A stretch of DNA of 50,007 bases from a bacterium (GCA_021850365.1 JAJZMH010000001.1:1-50007), one strand, 5' to 3'; shown: positions 25,748-34,351, numbered from the stretch's first letter. Made by a program: numbers and translations. The notes: generated from the letters alone by a model not told the origin.

Positions 25748-26963
25748 TTACTCTCCTTGTAGGATTATTTAATGAACTCTTAATATTAGTAGTATAACTC
25801 GAAATCTGAAAAACTAAACCGACTGCGGCAGCTGAAAATATAACAGAAGTTCCTCCATAACTTACAAAAGGTAAAGTTATGCCCTTAAGAGGTAAAAGAC
25901 CAACCATTGCACCAATATTAATGACCGATTGAACAGATAACCAAGCTACTATACCAATTACCAATAAACGCGCGAAATTATTATCTATATTTTCTGATAT
26001 CTTAATAAATTTATAGAATAAGATAAAAAATAACCCTACAAGAATAATACTACCAACAAATCCAAAAGTTTCTGCATAAATTGCAAAGATTGAATCATTA
26101 GCTGCTTCAGGTTCATAACCATATGCTTGAACGCTATGACCCAACCCTAAACCTAAAAATCCTCCTGAACCAACCGCAATTAATGCCTGACAAGCTTGAT
26201 ACCCTGCAGGACTCTGACAATTTGATTGAGGATGTAAGTATGTTTCAATTCTAGCGATTCTATATGGAAAAATAGCTATAGATATGACTAGTCCAATTAT
26301 TAATATACCGAATATAAACAATAATTTTTTATAAGGTAATCCTGCAACAAATCCCATAATAACCAACATACCAAACAAAACACCCATAGAGCCCAAATCA
26401 CTCTGAATAATTGCAACAATTACTCCTGTTAGTATTAATAAAATAATTAATGGTCTGAAAGTTTTTTTAAAATCTGTCACTGTTTTATCTTTAATAGCTT
26501 TTGCGAAAAAATAAGCTAACCATATGACTGCCGCAAACTTAAAGATTTCAATAGATTGAAATGAGATTCCCCCCAAAACAACCCATCTATGTGCTGGATA
26601 AGCAGGATTTACTGGTAATATAATCGCTAGTAATGTAATCGCTAATGCGGCTATAACAATCCAATTTCTTCTATAAATCCAGAAATTTAATGGAATTATT
26701 GCTGTAATTAGAAATGCAATAATAGACAAAATTGCAGCTAATATTTGTCTACTTATGTAATACCCTGGGGATAAACCAGTTGTAAGCTTTAACGCTGGAG
26801 TTATAGAATAGACTACTATTATACCTATCATTATCAAGATAAAACATATAATAGGAATCCAATAATCTGGTCTATGTTTTCTTCCTAATTCTAGAGAAAT
26901 ATCTTGTTTGAATTTATTTTTTAATAATAAATTTCTTCGTCTTAAATTTTTATTTCTAAACAT
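25665..26963 (-). CDS. ftsW: SEDS-family lipid II polymerase FtsW/RodA
   Basis: 432 aa, about 10 transmembrane helices. SEDS proteins polymerise lipid II into glycan strands with a class B PBP. Typical signatures are the HRWVVLGGISFQSIEIFKF segment, the extracellular loop around GFLGLGLGHSVQAYGYEPEAANDSIFAI with the conserved Glu-Ala-x-x-Asp-Ser-Ile-Phe run, and GLLPLKGITLPFVSYGG near the end. The basic, disordered C-terminal tail (about 30 residues) is encoded in the overlap with murG. FtsW rather than RodA is assigned from its position in the dcw cluster, 22 bp after mraY. Confidence 0.92.
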   Translation of the reverse strand: MFRNKNLRRRNLLLKNKFKQDISLELGRKHRPDYWIPIICFILIMIGIIVVYSITPALKLTTGLSPGYYISRQILAAILSIIAFLITAIIPLNFWIYRRNWIVIAALAITLLAIILPVNPAYPAHRWVVLGGISFQSIEIFKFAAVIWLAYFFAKAIKDKTVTDFKKTFRPLIILLILTGVIVAIIQSDLGSMGVLFGMLVIMGFVAGLPYKKLLFIFGILIIGLVISIAIFPYRIARIETYLHPQSNCQSPAGYQACQALIAVGSGGFLGLGLGHSVQAYGYEPEAANDSIFAIYAETFGFVGSIILVGLFFILFYKFIKISENIDNNFARLLVIGIVAWLSVQSVINIGAMVGLLPLKGITLPFVSYGGTSVIFSAAAVGLVFQISSYTTNIKSSLNNPTRRVNESMFNSRRIRRTHNPNTDHSLEIKTS

Positions 26964-26985
26964 ATATTTATTTTTTTAAAAATTA

Positions 26986-28026
26986 CTACCATTTACTAAT
27001 TAGAAATACAATCAGCCCTATGAATGTAGCTGCTTGTCCTAAAATCCAAAATCTCATTGTTATTTTTGTTTCGGGCCAACCTAAAGCCTCAAAATGATGA
27101 TGTATTGGCGAAGATAAAAATACCTTTTTTCCATGTCTTAATTTTTTACTAGTTATATTAATAATCACAGAACCCGTCTCGAATACATATACAAGACCTA
27201 TAAGGGGCAATACATATATTGTATTTGTTTGAAGTGCAATAATTCCTAATGCCGTACCTAGTGCAAATGAACCTACATCTCCCATAAAAAATCTGGCGGG
27301 ATATATATTAAACCAAGTATAACTTAATAATGCACCTACTACTGTAATACAAAAGGTTGCCAGAAAAATTTTATGCTCTACGGCACAAATAAAAGCATAA
27401 GCAATAAATGAGGATGATAATAAACCACCCGCTAAACCATCTAGTCCATCTGTTATATTGACAGCATTTGCTGTAGCTATTACAACTAACCAAAATATTG
27501 CTACTATGAAAATTCCTACGAAAACATTATGGAAATATGGTAAATAGACCGAATTAACACCTAATTTAAAATAAAACCAAAACCCTTCAATAATAGCTAA
27601 ACAGCTATATAATAAAAATTTCACTCTGGCTTGCATACCTGCAAATCTAGGATTTAATCCTTTGATATTAATAAAATCATCAATAAATCCAATAAATCCA
27701 GCTCCTATTAACCCCGCCAGAGGAAGCCAAGTTTGGCTCCTTTTAAGATTTAATAGAATTGTAATTATACTTATTGAAACAACAAAAATTATCCCAGCCA
27801 TATTGGGAATTTTCCTTCGATGTTTTGCCGCATGTATTTTATTATATACAACAGATTTACCTCCGGTTAAAGCATCTGTTCTTTGTTTCTTCCACCATTC
27901 ATATTTATATGCTAAGGTAGTGTATATTGGTGTTAAAAGAATACTTAAAATAAAAGATAGCAAACCCAGAACAAGAATATTTATTAATACATTATCAGAT
28001 ACTGTTATGTGTAATATACTACTCAT
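26986..28026 (-). CDS. mraY: Phospho-MurNAc-pentapeptide translocase
   Basis: 346 aa, about 10 membrane helices. It transfers phospho-MurNAc-pentapeptide to undecaprenyl phosphate, giving lipid I. Active-site signatures are FIGFIDDFINIKG (Asp pair), ANAVNITDGLDGLAGG, the FMGDVGSFALG motif and the SSPIHHHFEALG histidine loop. An internal -10 box (TATAAT) lies in the 41-bp gap upstream, so it may also be transcribed separately from ftsI. No murD or murF lies beside it, unlike most dcw clusters. Confidence 0.96.
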   Translation of the reverse strand: MSSILHITVSDNVLINILVLGLLSFILSILLTPIYTTLAYKYEWWKKQRTDALTGGKSVVYNKIHAAKHRRKIPNMAGIIFVVSISIITILLNLKRSQTWLPLAGLIGAGFIGFIDDFINIKGLNPRFAGMQARVKFLLYSCLAIIEGFWFYFKLGVNSVYLPYFHNVFVGIFIVAIFWLVVIATANAVNITDGLDGLAGGLLSSSFIAYAFICAVEHKIFLATFCITVVGALLSYTWFNIYPARFFMGDVGSFALGTALGIIALQTNTIYVLPLIGLVYVFETGSVIINITSKKLRHGKKVFLSSPIHHHFEALGWPETKITMRFWILGQAATFIGLIVFLISKW

Positions 28027-28067
28027 ATATCCTTAGATTATATAATACTTTTGTTTTTTATTATTCA

Positions 28068-29858
28068 TTATTTTGGCGTTACATATCCATCGTTTATAAG
28101 CATATGAACTATATCTGCAAAAACTGGTTGTGCAGCATATGAACCAGCATATCCTGCAACCTGTGGCTTAATGCTATAGACAACTATTACATATTGAACT
28201 TTATTTCCACCAACAAACCCTACATACGTACCGTTAAATATATTTTTATAATATCCACCAGATGGCTGAGCAACTTGAGCTGTACCAGTTTTTCCACCAA
28301 CAATATAATTTGAAGGAAAATTCATAAAACTAAACCCCCCATGTAAATATGCTTTAACTACTCCTTCCATAAGAGGCGTCAACTCTTGACCCACTTGAGG
28401 CTTTACAATATTTTTTTTAAGTATTACGGGCTGATTAATTATTACTTTTCCTGAAGGAGTAATAGTTTTACTAATTAGCGTAGGTTTATAATAAGTTCCA
28501 CCATTTAAAATAGCCGAGTCTGCGCTAACTAATTGGAGCGCGGTTAACTGTACCCCTTGACCAAATGCTGTATTGGCATATCTAAGATCTATAGAAGGAT
28601 CAGCAATATTTGGTAAAGGAACAAACCCTGGTGCTTCATATCCTTGTTCTATTCCAGTATCACTACCCAGCAGAAAATGATTGGTCATATAATTATACCA
28701 ATTATCTATACCTTTTTGATTTATTTGACCTCCTCCCATTTGCATAAGCATCCAAGTTGCACCAGTATTTAGTGATAATGCTAAAATACTTTGAATATTC
28801 TGCTCTCTTGCCCCACCATCTTGTTTAATATCTGTAATGGTGAATCCATCAATAGTCCATCGTGCAGGGTCAAAAAATGAGGATGATGGAGAAATAACAC
28901 CTAAATTTAAAGCAGCTGAAGTAGTTAGTGTCTTCATTGTTGATCCTGGTTCAATATCATCATCAACGGCTGCATTTTGGAAAATTTTTTGATTCGTCAC
29001 GTTTTGATAATTACTTGGATTAAAGGTTGGATAATTGGCCATCGCTTTAATATGTCCATTATATGGATTCATGATTATTGCACTTAATCCTTGTGACTTT
29101 GTAAGTTTATACTCTGATGCTAAAATATTTTCTAACTGAGTCTGCATACCAATATTTAATGTTAAAACTAAGTTAGATCCATTTTTGGGATTTTGTTCAA
29201 CATTTGATGCTGTTGCTGCTAACGGTACTCCACTAGCATCAGTGATTGCTTTAACTCTTCCTGGAGTACCAGCTAACTGTTGATTCATGAACTGCTCAAT
29301 GCCATATTCACCGACTCCATTTGGATTTACAAAACCCAAAACCTGTGAAGCTAAGCTTCCATATGGATAAACGCGATAATCTTGACCAATTGTTCCTATT
29401 CCAGGTATTTTGTATGATAAGATAGTTTTACTTTGCGTTTGACTTATTTTATTTGCTAAAACTACATATTGAGTATTCTTAGTTAACATCAAATTCACTA
29501 AATATTGTATGTTACTTGGGATAACCTTAACTATTTTTGCAGCAATTTTAGTTGCTTGAGATTTATTTTTTATAAATGTTGGGTCGGCGTAAAGAGTATA
29601 TAATTTTTGATTTAATACTATTGGAGTTATTTGATTACCATCTTCAGCATAAATTATTCCTCTCTCTGCCGGAATTTGATATTGTTTTAACTGACTATTA
29701 AGAGCTTCTTGCTTATACTTATCATAATTTAGAATCTGCAAGATAAATAGTCTAATAAATATGGCACCCGTGATAATAACTAGACACGCGAAAAAGAAAT
29801 TAATTCTTGAAGAATATTCATTCTTATACTTATCTATTTTTATTTTATTTGTACCCAT
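28068..29858 (-). CDS. ftsI: Class B penicillin-binding protein (FtsI-like transpeptidase)
   Basis: 596 aa. A short cytoplasmic start and one transmembrane helix (about 21-41) are followed by a PBP dimerisation domain (about 50-230) and the transpeptidase domain. The active-site motifs are the nucleophile Ser in PGSTMKTLT (SxxK), SLNTGATW (SxN) and VGGKTGTAQVA (KTG). It cross-links peptidoglycan at the septum with FtsW. No PASTA repeats are present. It sits between ftsL and mraY, the usual order with murE and murF missing. Confidence 0.93.
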   Translation of the reverse strand: MGTNKIKIDKYKNEYSSRINFFFACLVIITGAIFIRLFILQILNYDKYKQEALNSQLKQYQIPAERGIIYAEDGNQITPIVLNQKLYTLYADPTFIKNKSQATKIAAKIVKVIPSNIQYLVNLMLTKNTQYVVLANKISQTQSKTILSYKIPGIGTIGQDYRVYPYGSLASQVLGFVNPNGVGEYGIEQFMNQQLAGTPGRVKAITDASGVPLAATASNVEQNPKNGSNLVLTLNIGMQTQLENILASEYKLTKSQGLSAIIMNPYNGHIKAMANYPTFNPSNYQNVTNQKIFQNAAVDDDIEPGSTMKTLTTSAALNLGVISPSSSFFDPARWTIDGFTITDIKQDGGAREQNIQSILALSLNTGATWMLMQMGGGQINQKGIDNWYNYMTNHFLLGSDTGIEQGYEAPGFVPLPNIADPSIDLRYANTAFGQGVQLTALQLVSADSAILNGGTYYKPTLISKTITPSGKVIINQPVILKKNIVKPQVGQELTPLMEGVVKAYLHGGFSFMNFPSNYIVGGKTGTAQVAQPSGGYYKNIFNGTYVGFVGGNKVQYVIVVYSIKPQVAGYAGSYAAQPVFADIVHMLINDGYVTPK

Positions 29859-29902
29859 ACAAATAAAATTATACTCTTTATCCTAATTAATTACTAAAAG
29901 CC

Positions 29903-30250
29903 TCAGTTTGAAACTACCCCTTTTGGAGTAATGGGAACCATACTCTTAACAACTGCACTATTCTGTACAGAAGATAAGGACTGTATCCTTGCCGTAGACA
30001 CCGCAAGATTCTGATTTTGGGTTTCAAGCTGTGCTTGTTCGTTTTGTAAAGAATTTATTTGGTATCCAAAAGAGTCTGTTTTAGTTATTTGAGATAAATA
30101 AAGTAGACCTAGTAAACATATTAAAACAATCAGAATAATGGTATTGCTAATAGGACCAATTTTTGATCTTGGAATAGCAAAACCAACAGTATTCTGATTT
30201 CTACCAGAATACCTAGATCTATTCATGGCTAATGTACTTGAATATGTCAT
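29903..30250 (-). CDS. ftsL: FtsL-like division protein
   Basis: About 115 aa from the ATG at 30250, which has a Shine-Dalgarno (AAAAGGAA). An upstream in-frame TTG at 30307 lies inside a strong hairpin and is unlikely. A basic cytoplasmic stretch is followed by one transmembrane helix (IILIVLICLLGLLYL) and a heptad-like coiled coil (NSLQNEQAQLETQNQNLAV). This size, topology and position between rsmH and ftsI fit FtsL, which forms the FtsQLB complex. The stop codon is UGA. Confidence 0.72.
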   Translation of the reverse strand: MTYSSTLAMNRSRYSGRNQNTVGFAIPRSKIGPISNTIILIVLICLLGLLYLSQITKTDSFGYQINSLQNEQAQLETQNQNLAVSTARIQSLSSVQNSAVVKSMVPITPKGVVSN

Positions 30251-30287
30251 TTTATTTTTCCTTTTTTTTGTTTTTAATTTTATAGTT

Positions 30288-30313
30288 CCAGTCTTGAATT
30301 TCTTCAAGACTGG
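30288..30313 (-). other. Strong stem-loop with GNRA tetraloop in the ftsL leader
   Basis: On the transcribed strand CCAGTCTTGAA and TTCAAGACTGG form an 11-bp perfect stem closed by a GAAA tetraloop. No T run follows, so it is not a classic terminator. It lies 38 bases upstream of the ftsL ATG. Confidence 0.6.
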
Positions 30314-30321
30314 ATTTTAAA

Positions 30322-30359
30322 CATATAAGGCTATATTACTCTAACTACAACCTTATATG
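30322..30359 (-). other. Second stem-loop in the rsmH-ftsL spacer
   Basis: CATATAAGG and CCTTATATG form a 9-bp perfect stem around a 20-base loop, 8 bases upstream of the tetraloop hairpin in the transcript. Confidence 0.5.
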
Positions 30360-30403
30360 CGCGGGATCTGCTTTTAACCTGTATTGGCATTGCATACTCC
30401 CTT

Positions 30404-31315
30404 TCATGTTTTTATTTTCGCTACGACTCGAAGTTTTGCACTACGAGATCGCGGATTATTGACTATCTCATTATGACTAGGAATTATAGGTTTAGGTGTG
30501 AGGATTTTTACTTGCTTTAGATAATCATATGAACTTATTTCTTTAAAAAAGTTCTTTATAATTTTATCTTCTAAGCTATGGAAAGATATTATTCCCAATC
30601 TTCCATTGAGTTCAAGAAGTTTAATCCATATTTTCAGGCTTTCTGAAAGTAAATTTAGTTCATTGTTTACTTCAATACGTATCGCCTGAAATGTCCTAGT
30701 TGATGGATCCGTTCTACTATTCTTCCAAACTCTTTGGGGTATTTGCGCAAGTTCAAGTGTATTGCTTATAGGCCTGTTTTTAATTATAAGGTCAGCTATT
30801 AACCTTGATTTTGGTTCTTCTCCATATTCTTTCAAGATATAAATTAATTTATCTCTACTGTATTTATTAACTACGTGATAAGCAGTTAATGATTGACCTT
30901 GATCCATCCTCATATCTAATGGACCATCTAATTTGAAAGAAAAACCTCTTTGCGCTTCATTTAGGTGAAATGATGATACACCAAGATCGGCAAGGATTAA
31001 TTTCACTTTTATGTTCGAGTTTAATAAATCCTTACTAGCATCTAAAAAATCATTATGGATAATTTTTGAGCCCAATTTATTAAATTTTTGTTTCAAATAA
31101 TTAATCGCAAACTGATCCCTGTCAACTAAATATGATTCTTTTGGATTTTTTGTTATAGACATAATTGCTTCGGCATGACCTCCAAAGCCTGCCGTTAAAT
31201 CCAGATACGATTCATTTAGTTTGGGTTTCATTACCTCAATTACTTCGTTAAGTAATACTGGTAAATGATTTTTGTTTTTATTTTGGTGCATATTTTTATT
31301 TTTGTTCAAGATCAC
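30404..31315 (-). CDS. rsmH: 16S rRNA m4C1402 methyltransferase
   Basis: 303 aa. It methylates N4 of C1402 in the 16S decoding centre. Visible signatures are HLPVLLNEVIEVMKP at the start, the AdoMet site LDLTAGFGGHAEAIM, LADLGVSSFHLNEAQRGFSF, and GRLGIISFHSLEDKIIKNFF, with a C-terminal PSHNEIVNNPRSRSAKLRV. The start may be the second Met (31291), nine codons in, giving MHQNKNKNHLPVLL. It is the second gene of the dcw operon and ends with UGA. Confidence 0.95.
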   Translation of the reverse strand: MILNKNKNMHQNKNKNHLPVLLNEVIEVMKPKLNESYLDLTAGFGGHAEAIMSITKNPKESYLVDRDQFAINYLKQKFNKLGSKIIHNDFLDASKDLLNSNIKVKLILADLGVSSFHLNEAQRGFSFKLDGPLDMRMDQGQSLTAYHVVNKYSRDKLIYILKEYGEEPKSRLIADLIIKNRPISNTLELAQIPQRVWKNSRTDPSTRTFQAIRIEVNNELNLLSESLKIWIKLLELNGRLGIISFHSLEDKIIKNFFKEISSYDYLKQVKILTPKPIIPSHNEIVNNPRSRSAKLRVVAKIKT

Positions 31316-31573
31316 CTAATCAGCAGCCAATTTTTTATTTTTATTGTGTTTTTGTTTTTATAGAATAACGAATAAGTATGTAAAAAAGATTTGATGAGAT
31401 TTAAAAAATCTACTAACTTTTTACTATTCGATATTCTGAGAGACTTATGTGTGAGGTGGAGTTTTGGGAGGTGTTTTTAAAAAATGTACTAGGGTATTTT
31501 TAAGTGGTTCCCTATCCTAATCCACTTATTGACTGCCAATTAGCTGATCTCGAGAATTAAAATGTTAATGTAC
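31316..31573. other. mraZ-rsmH spacer, no gene seen
   Basis: 258 bp. It holds small inverted repeats (AGATTT/AAATCT around 31400; AAGTGG/CCACTT around 31510-31536) and an A-rich leader for rsmH on the minus strand. No ORF or tRNA. The first repeat could act as an attenuator between mraZ and rsmH. Confidence 0.3.
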
Positions 31574-31933
31574 TTATTTTGCAGTTATTCGCCAGTATTT
31601 ACCAGCTCTAACTGCGATAACGCCATGTTCAATCCCGGCATAATCCAGAAGGTGTTGTTCGATTGTCAATCGACCTTGTTTGAGATCGATTTTCCCTTCT
31701 ATTTTCCCGGTTCTAAACTGAACATTAAGTTCAGCCATATGCTCATCTAATATATTACCGACAAGCAGTGGCTCAACCTCATCTTCCCACACCTTTAGGG
31801 AGTAAAGATGTAGATATTTTTTAAATCCTCGAGTAACAACAACGCCACTTCTAAACTCTTCTCTTAACTCTGGCGGAATTGTTAACCGCCTTTTATCGTC
31901 AAGCTTTCGTTCAAAGTAGTCTATTATTGCCAT
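31574..31933 (-). CDS. mraZ: Transcriptional regulator MraZ
   Basis: 119 aa, shorter than the usual about 140-150. Two SpoVT-AbrB-type repeats are visible, starting YFERKLDDKRRLTIPPELR and GKIDLKQGRLTIEQHLLDYAG. MraZ is a ring-forming DNA-binding protein that represses the dcw operon it heads. Upstream lies a run of CCCAC boxes with roughly 10-bp periodicity that fits MraZ boxes, so autoregulation is likely. First gene of the dcw cluster. Confidence 0.93.
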   Translation of the reverse strand: MAIIDYFERKLDDKRRLTIPPELREEFRSGVVVTRGFKKYLHLYSLKVWEDEVEPLLVGNILDEHMAELNVQFRTGKIEGKIDLKQGRLTIEQHLLDYAGIEHGVIAVRAGKYWRITAK

Positions 31934-31994
31934 CCCGATTATTTTAATTTTTTTTGTTTAGTGGTTTTTATTTTATCTATGAGTAGTTTATCTA

Positions 31995-32040
31995 CCCACT
32001 TTTACCCACTGAAGATAGGATACTCCCACAGTTTACCCAC
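31995..32040 (-). promoter_or_regulatory. MraZ-box array (operator of the dcw cluster)
   Basis: Four copies of GTGGG (read on the minus strand; CCCAC on +) begin at 31995, 32005, 32025 and 32036, spacings 10, 20 and 11. Known MraZ operators are direct repeats of TGGGN separated by 5 bases, a 10-bp period. The array ends about 60 bp upstream of the mraZ start. Confidence 0.7.
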
Positions 32041-32189
32041 CACAAGTAATCAAAGATAAATAAAGTGGTCATTGAAACTACATTTATACACAGTTTTCGG
32101 TTGAATAAGTTCTAAACCACTTTTGCTTACAGATTGAACAGTAAATTTATTAGCAATAAAAAGATGTGCATAAATTTTTTACAAAATCA

Positions 32190-32414
32190 TTAGTGATTGC
32201 TCGATCTTGCGTACGTACGTTGAGTTTGGCCGAACGAAACATACTGAATTTCTATCTCATCTTTCTCTTTTTTTAGATTGGTGAACTCATTAATACTAAA
32301 ACCACGATAACTCAAATTTAAATTAGGCACAACGGCTAGATTTTTATTTGTAAGTTCAAGTGAACCAAACAAAACAGACAGTATCGTTATTGCTAAATAT
32401 GTTTTTTGAATCAT
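32190..32414 (-). CDS. Small secreted or membrane-anchored protein, unknown
   Basis: 74 aa. An N-terminal hydrophobic segment (TYLAITILSVLFGSLEL) looks like a signal peptide or anchor. The rest is polar, charged (LKKEKDEIEIQ) and ends SSNH. It overlaps no other plausible ORF, and has an excellent sigma-70 promoter. It lies upstream of mraZ in the same direction, but the MraZ-box array intervenes. I recognise no family. In many cell-wall clusters small division proteins lie near mraZ, but nothing here proves such a role. Confidence 0.55.
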   Translation of the reverse strand: MIQKTYLAITILSVLFGSLELTNKNLAVVPNLNLSYRGFSINEFTNLKKEKDEIEIQYVSFGQTQRTYARSSNH

Positions 32415-32439
32415 TTTTTATTTTATTATAACGACTTAT

Positions 32440-32468
32440 ATTATAACAGTTTATATACTTATAGTCAA
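32440..32468 (-). promoter_or_regulatory. Sigma-70 consensus-like promoter of the 74-aa gene
   Basis: On the minus strand TTGACT (32463-32468) and TATAAT (32440-32445) are separated by exactly 17 bases. It is the best -35/-10 pair I found in the window. A second TATAAT copy lies at 32425-32430. Confidence 0.65.
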
Positions 32469-32484
32469 TTATTTATTAAACTAT

Positions 32485-33018
32485 CTATTTTTTGCCGTGA
32501 TATGATAATTCTTTTTTGTATTTAGATAAATCTATAATATATTCTTTGAAATCTTTTAGGAGAGTTGAATATTGCCAATTCGGGCTCATTATATTAAGTA
32601 ATTTATTTCTAGATACTAAATATTCTATTAATGAATAAAAATCACCGTCTGCAGAAACTATTATAGCCTTTGAATAATTTTTAATTTCTTTTATTGCCAT
32701 TAAAACTATTTCGGTATCAACATTACCCTTAACGAAACTTTTTGGTTCATTGCCGTTTAAATCATCTTTTGTCCCAGTAAGAGTTGGTTTTAAGACTATT
32801 TTAAAGCCCAAATCATGTAAATATTCGTACATTGATTCATTTTCGGTCAAATATCCTATAAATAAATAGGCGCTATCTACTTTGTATTTGTCTTTTAAAA
32901 AAGCTCTAAATTTTTTCCAATCTACCTTCCAGCCCATTCTCTGAGTACCTAAATTTAGGTTTTGACTATCTATAAACGCAACAACTTGTTTTTTTGATTT
33001 TAGAAATTTTCTTTTCAT
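32485..33018 (-). CDS. NYN-domain (LabA-like PIN) putative ribonuclease
   Basis: 177 aa. The NYN fold is indicated by acidic residues in conserved places: VVAFIDSQNLNLG near residue 16, GNVDTEIVLMAI in the middle and IIVSADGDFYSLIEYL toward the end, the set expected to bind a metal in PIN-like nucleases. Members process or degrade RNA. It follows a PIF1-like helicase by 46 bp in the same direction. A -10 box (TAGAAT at 33028-33033) suggests its own nearly leaderless transcript. Substrate unknown. Confidence 0.8.
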   Translation of the reverse strand: MKRKFLKSKKQVVAFIDSQNLNLGTQRMGWKVDWKKFRAFLKDKYKVDSAYLFIGYLTENESMYEYLHDLGFKIVLKPTLTGTKDDLNGNEPKSFVKGNVDTEIVLMAIKEIKNYSKAIIVSADGDFYSLIEYLVSRNKLLNIMSPNWQYSTLLKDFKEYIIDLSKYKKELSYHGKK

Positions 33019-33027
33019 AAAGTTATT

Positions 33028-33033
33028 ATTCTA
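33028..33033 (-). promoter_or_regulatory. -10 box of the NYN gene
   Basis: TAGAAT on the minus strand with +1 predicted about 3 nt before the ATG at 33018. Confidence 0.35.
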
Positions 33034-33064
33034 TCCATATTTTATCACTTAAGTTATAAAAAAT

Positions 33065-34300
33065 TTAATGGCTTTTAAGTTGTCGCCATTTTTGATCCAT
33101 CAAACTGATCCTATTGTCTAGGATTAAAGCCATCTTATTGAGTGATTTTAAATATAGCCCATCTATACTTCTAACCCTAGAAAGCGCAACATAACCCATT
33201 CCTGGAGCAAATGACCTTCCTAGATCGATTTCAGCATGGTCTAAGCTAGTTCCTTGGCTTTTATGGATAGTAATTGCCCAAGATAATTTTAATGGCAATT
33301 GAGCAATCTTAGCCAGAATCTGGCCATTTATTTCAAGTGTCCAGCTATTATAATTGACTCGCACATATTTACCACCTAAAAGTCGAATCAAAGGCAAACC
33401 ATCTACAAAATCTACTATTTCACCTAACGTTCCATTCAAGAATCCATCCTTAGGTCTATTTACGGTAAACATTACTTTAGAACCAATTTTTAATTTTAAA
33501 TATTCCTTAACCCCACTATTCTTAAAAAGTTCAGATTGATATCTCTTTGATCCGCTTTTTTGAGCCCTAAAAGTTATTTCTTTGGTATTTAATCTATTAT
33601 TTTGGGCCATATTTTCATTCTCTACATCATAATTGTATGGATAAAGCTTAGTTATATTTTTGGGAGTATTTTTGTTCAAACAATAATGCAACAAATCTAA
33701 AGAAGAGGATGAAATTTTTCTCTCTCGAATTTCCCTCAAAATTTGGTTAATAAAATCACCTCCGGTATGTCTAAAAGATTGTGTTAAATAACAAACCACT
33801 AAATCAAGTTCTCTCCAAATTATCGAATTGAAAGCAAAACCTGAACCTGAGTCATTATCTATATTTACAGGGGGCAATTGATAAAAATCTCCAACTAAAA
33901 TAGTCTTTATTCCGCCCATTGGTAGATTATTACTACGGAAATATTTAGCTAATTTATTTAAATTATCTAGAAATCTGTTATCCAACATAGATATTTCGTC
34001 TATTATTAAAATATCTACTGTTTGGAATCTTTCTTGAATTAATTTATTGGAAATAATTTTATTAAAGTTAATATCATCTAATTCTTTTATAGTACCCATT
34101 CCTGACCAAGAATGTATGGTTACACCACCTAAATGAGAGGCTACAATCCCCGTTGAGGCAGTTAAGGCAATCTTTAAATTATCGTTTTTTAAAAAATTTA
34201 TATACCTTTTTATTAAATAGCTTTTTCCAGATCCCGGTATTCCAGTAACAAAAACATTATTACTCGACATCAACACCTTAAAAGCATTTGACTGTGTCAT
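33065..34300 (-). CDS. PIF1/RecD-like superfamily 1 DNA helicase
   Basis: 411 aa from the ATG at 34300 (a TTG one codon earlier is less likely). Walker A is TGIPGSGKSYLIKRY, Walker B is ILIIDEISMLDN, then GDFYQLPPV (motif III) and QSFRHTGGDF (motif IV). The C-terminal motif SWAITIHKSQGTSLDHAEIDLG, with YVALSRVRS, closes the RecA2 domain. PIF1-type helicases unwind DNA 5' to 3', often at G-quadruplexes or R-loops. There is no extra N- or C-terminal nuclease domain; the NYN protein next door might supply one, which is conjecture. Confidence 0.88.
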   Translation of the reverse strand: MTQSNAFKVLMSSNNVFVTGIPGSGKSYLIKRYINFLKNDNLKIALTASTGIVASHLGGVTIHSWSGMGTIKELDDINFNKIISNKLIQERFQTVDILIIDEISMLDNRFLDNLNKLAKYFRSNNLPMGGIKTILVGDFYQLPPVNIDNDSGSGFAFNSIIWRELDLVVCYLTQSFRHTGGDFINQILREIRERKISSSSLDLLHYCLNKNTPKNITKLYPYNYDVENENMAQNNRLNTKEITFRAQKSGSKRYQSELFKNSGVKEYLKLKIGSKVMFTVNRPKDGFLNGTLGEIVDFVDGLPLIRLLGGKYVRVNYNSWTLEINGQILAKIAQLPLKLSWAITIHKSQGTSLDHAEIDLGRSFAPGMGYVALSRVRSIDGLYLKSLNKMALILDNRISLMDQKWRQLKSH

Positions 34301-34351
34301 CAATCAAATATATTAAAACTTCTCAAAATAAAAAAATTATTATTAAAAAAT

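Noticed and set aside
27662-28036. 124-codon + strand frame over mraY
   Set aside because: Antisense shadow of a clearly real gene, hydrophobic only because it complements a membrane protein.
30251-30307. TTG at 30307 as start of ftsL
   Set aside because: It lies inside an 11-bp hairpin, adds a lysine-rich stretch with no family support, and a Shine-Dalgarno precedes the ATG at 30250.
31440-31470. CACCTCC on the minus strand near 31460 as an anti-Shine-Dalgarno or 16S rRNA fragment
   Set aside because: Only a 7-base match with no other rRNA similarity around it.
32084-32173. Two DnaA-box matches (TTATACACA at 32084-32092; TTATGCACA on the minus strand at 32165-32173) upstream of mraZ
   Set aside because: Only two, oppositely oriented and 72 bp apart, with no other origin features. 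They may still reflect DnaA control of the cluster but cannot be told from chance here.
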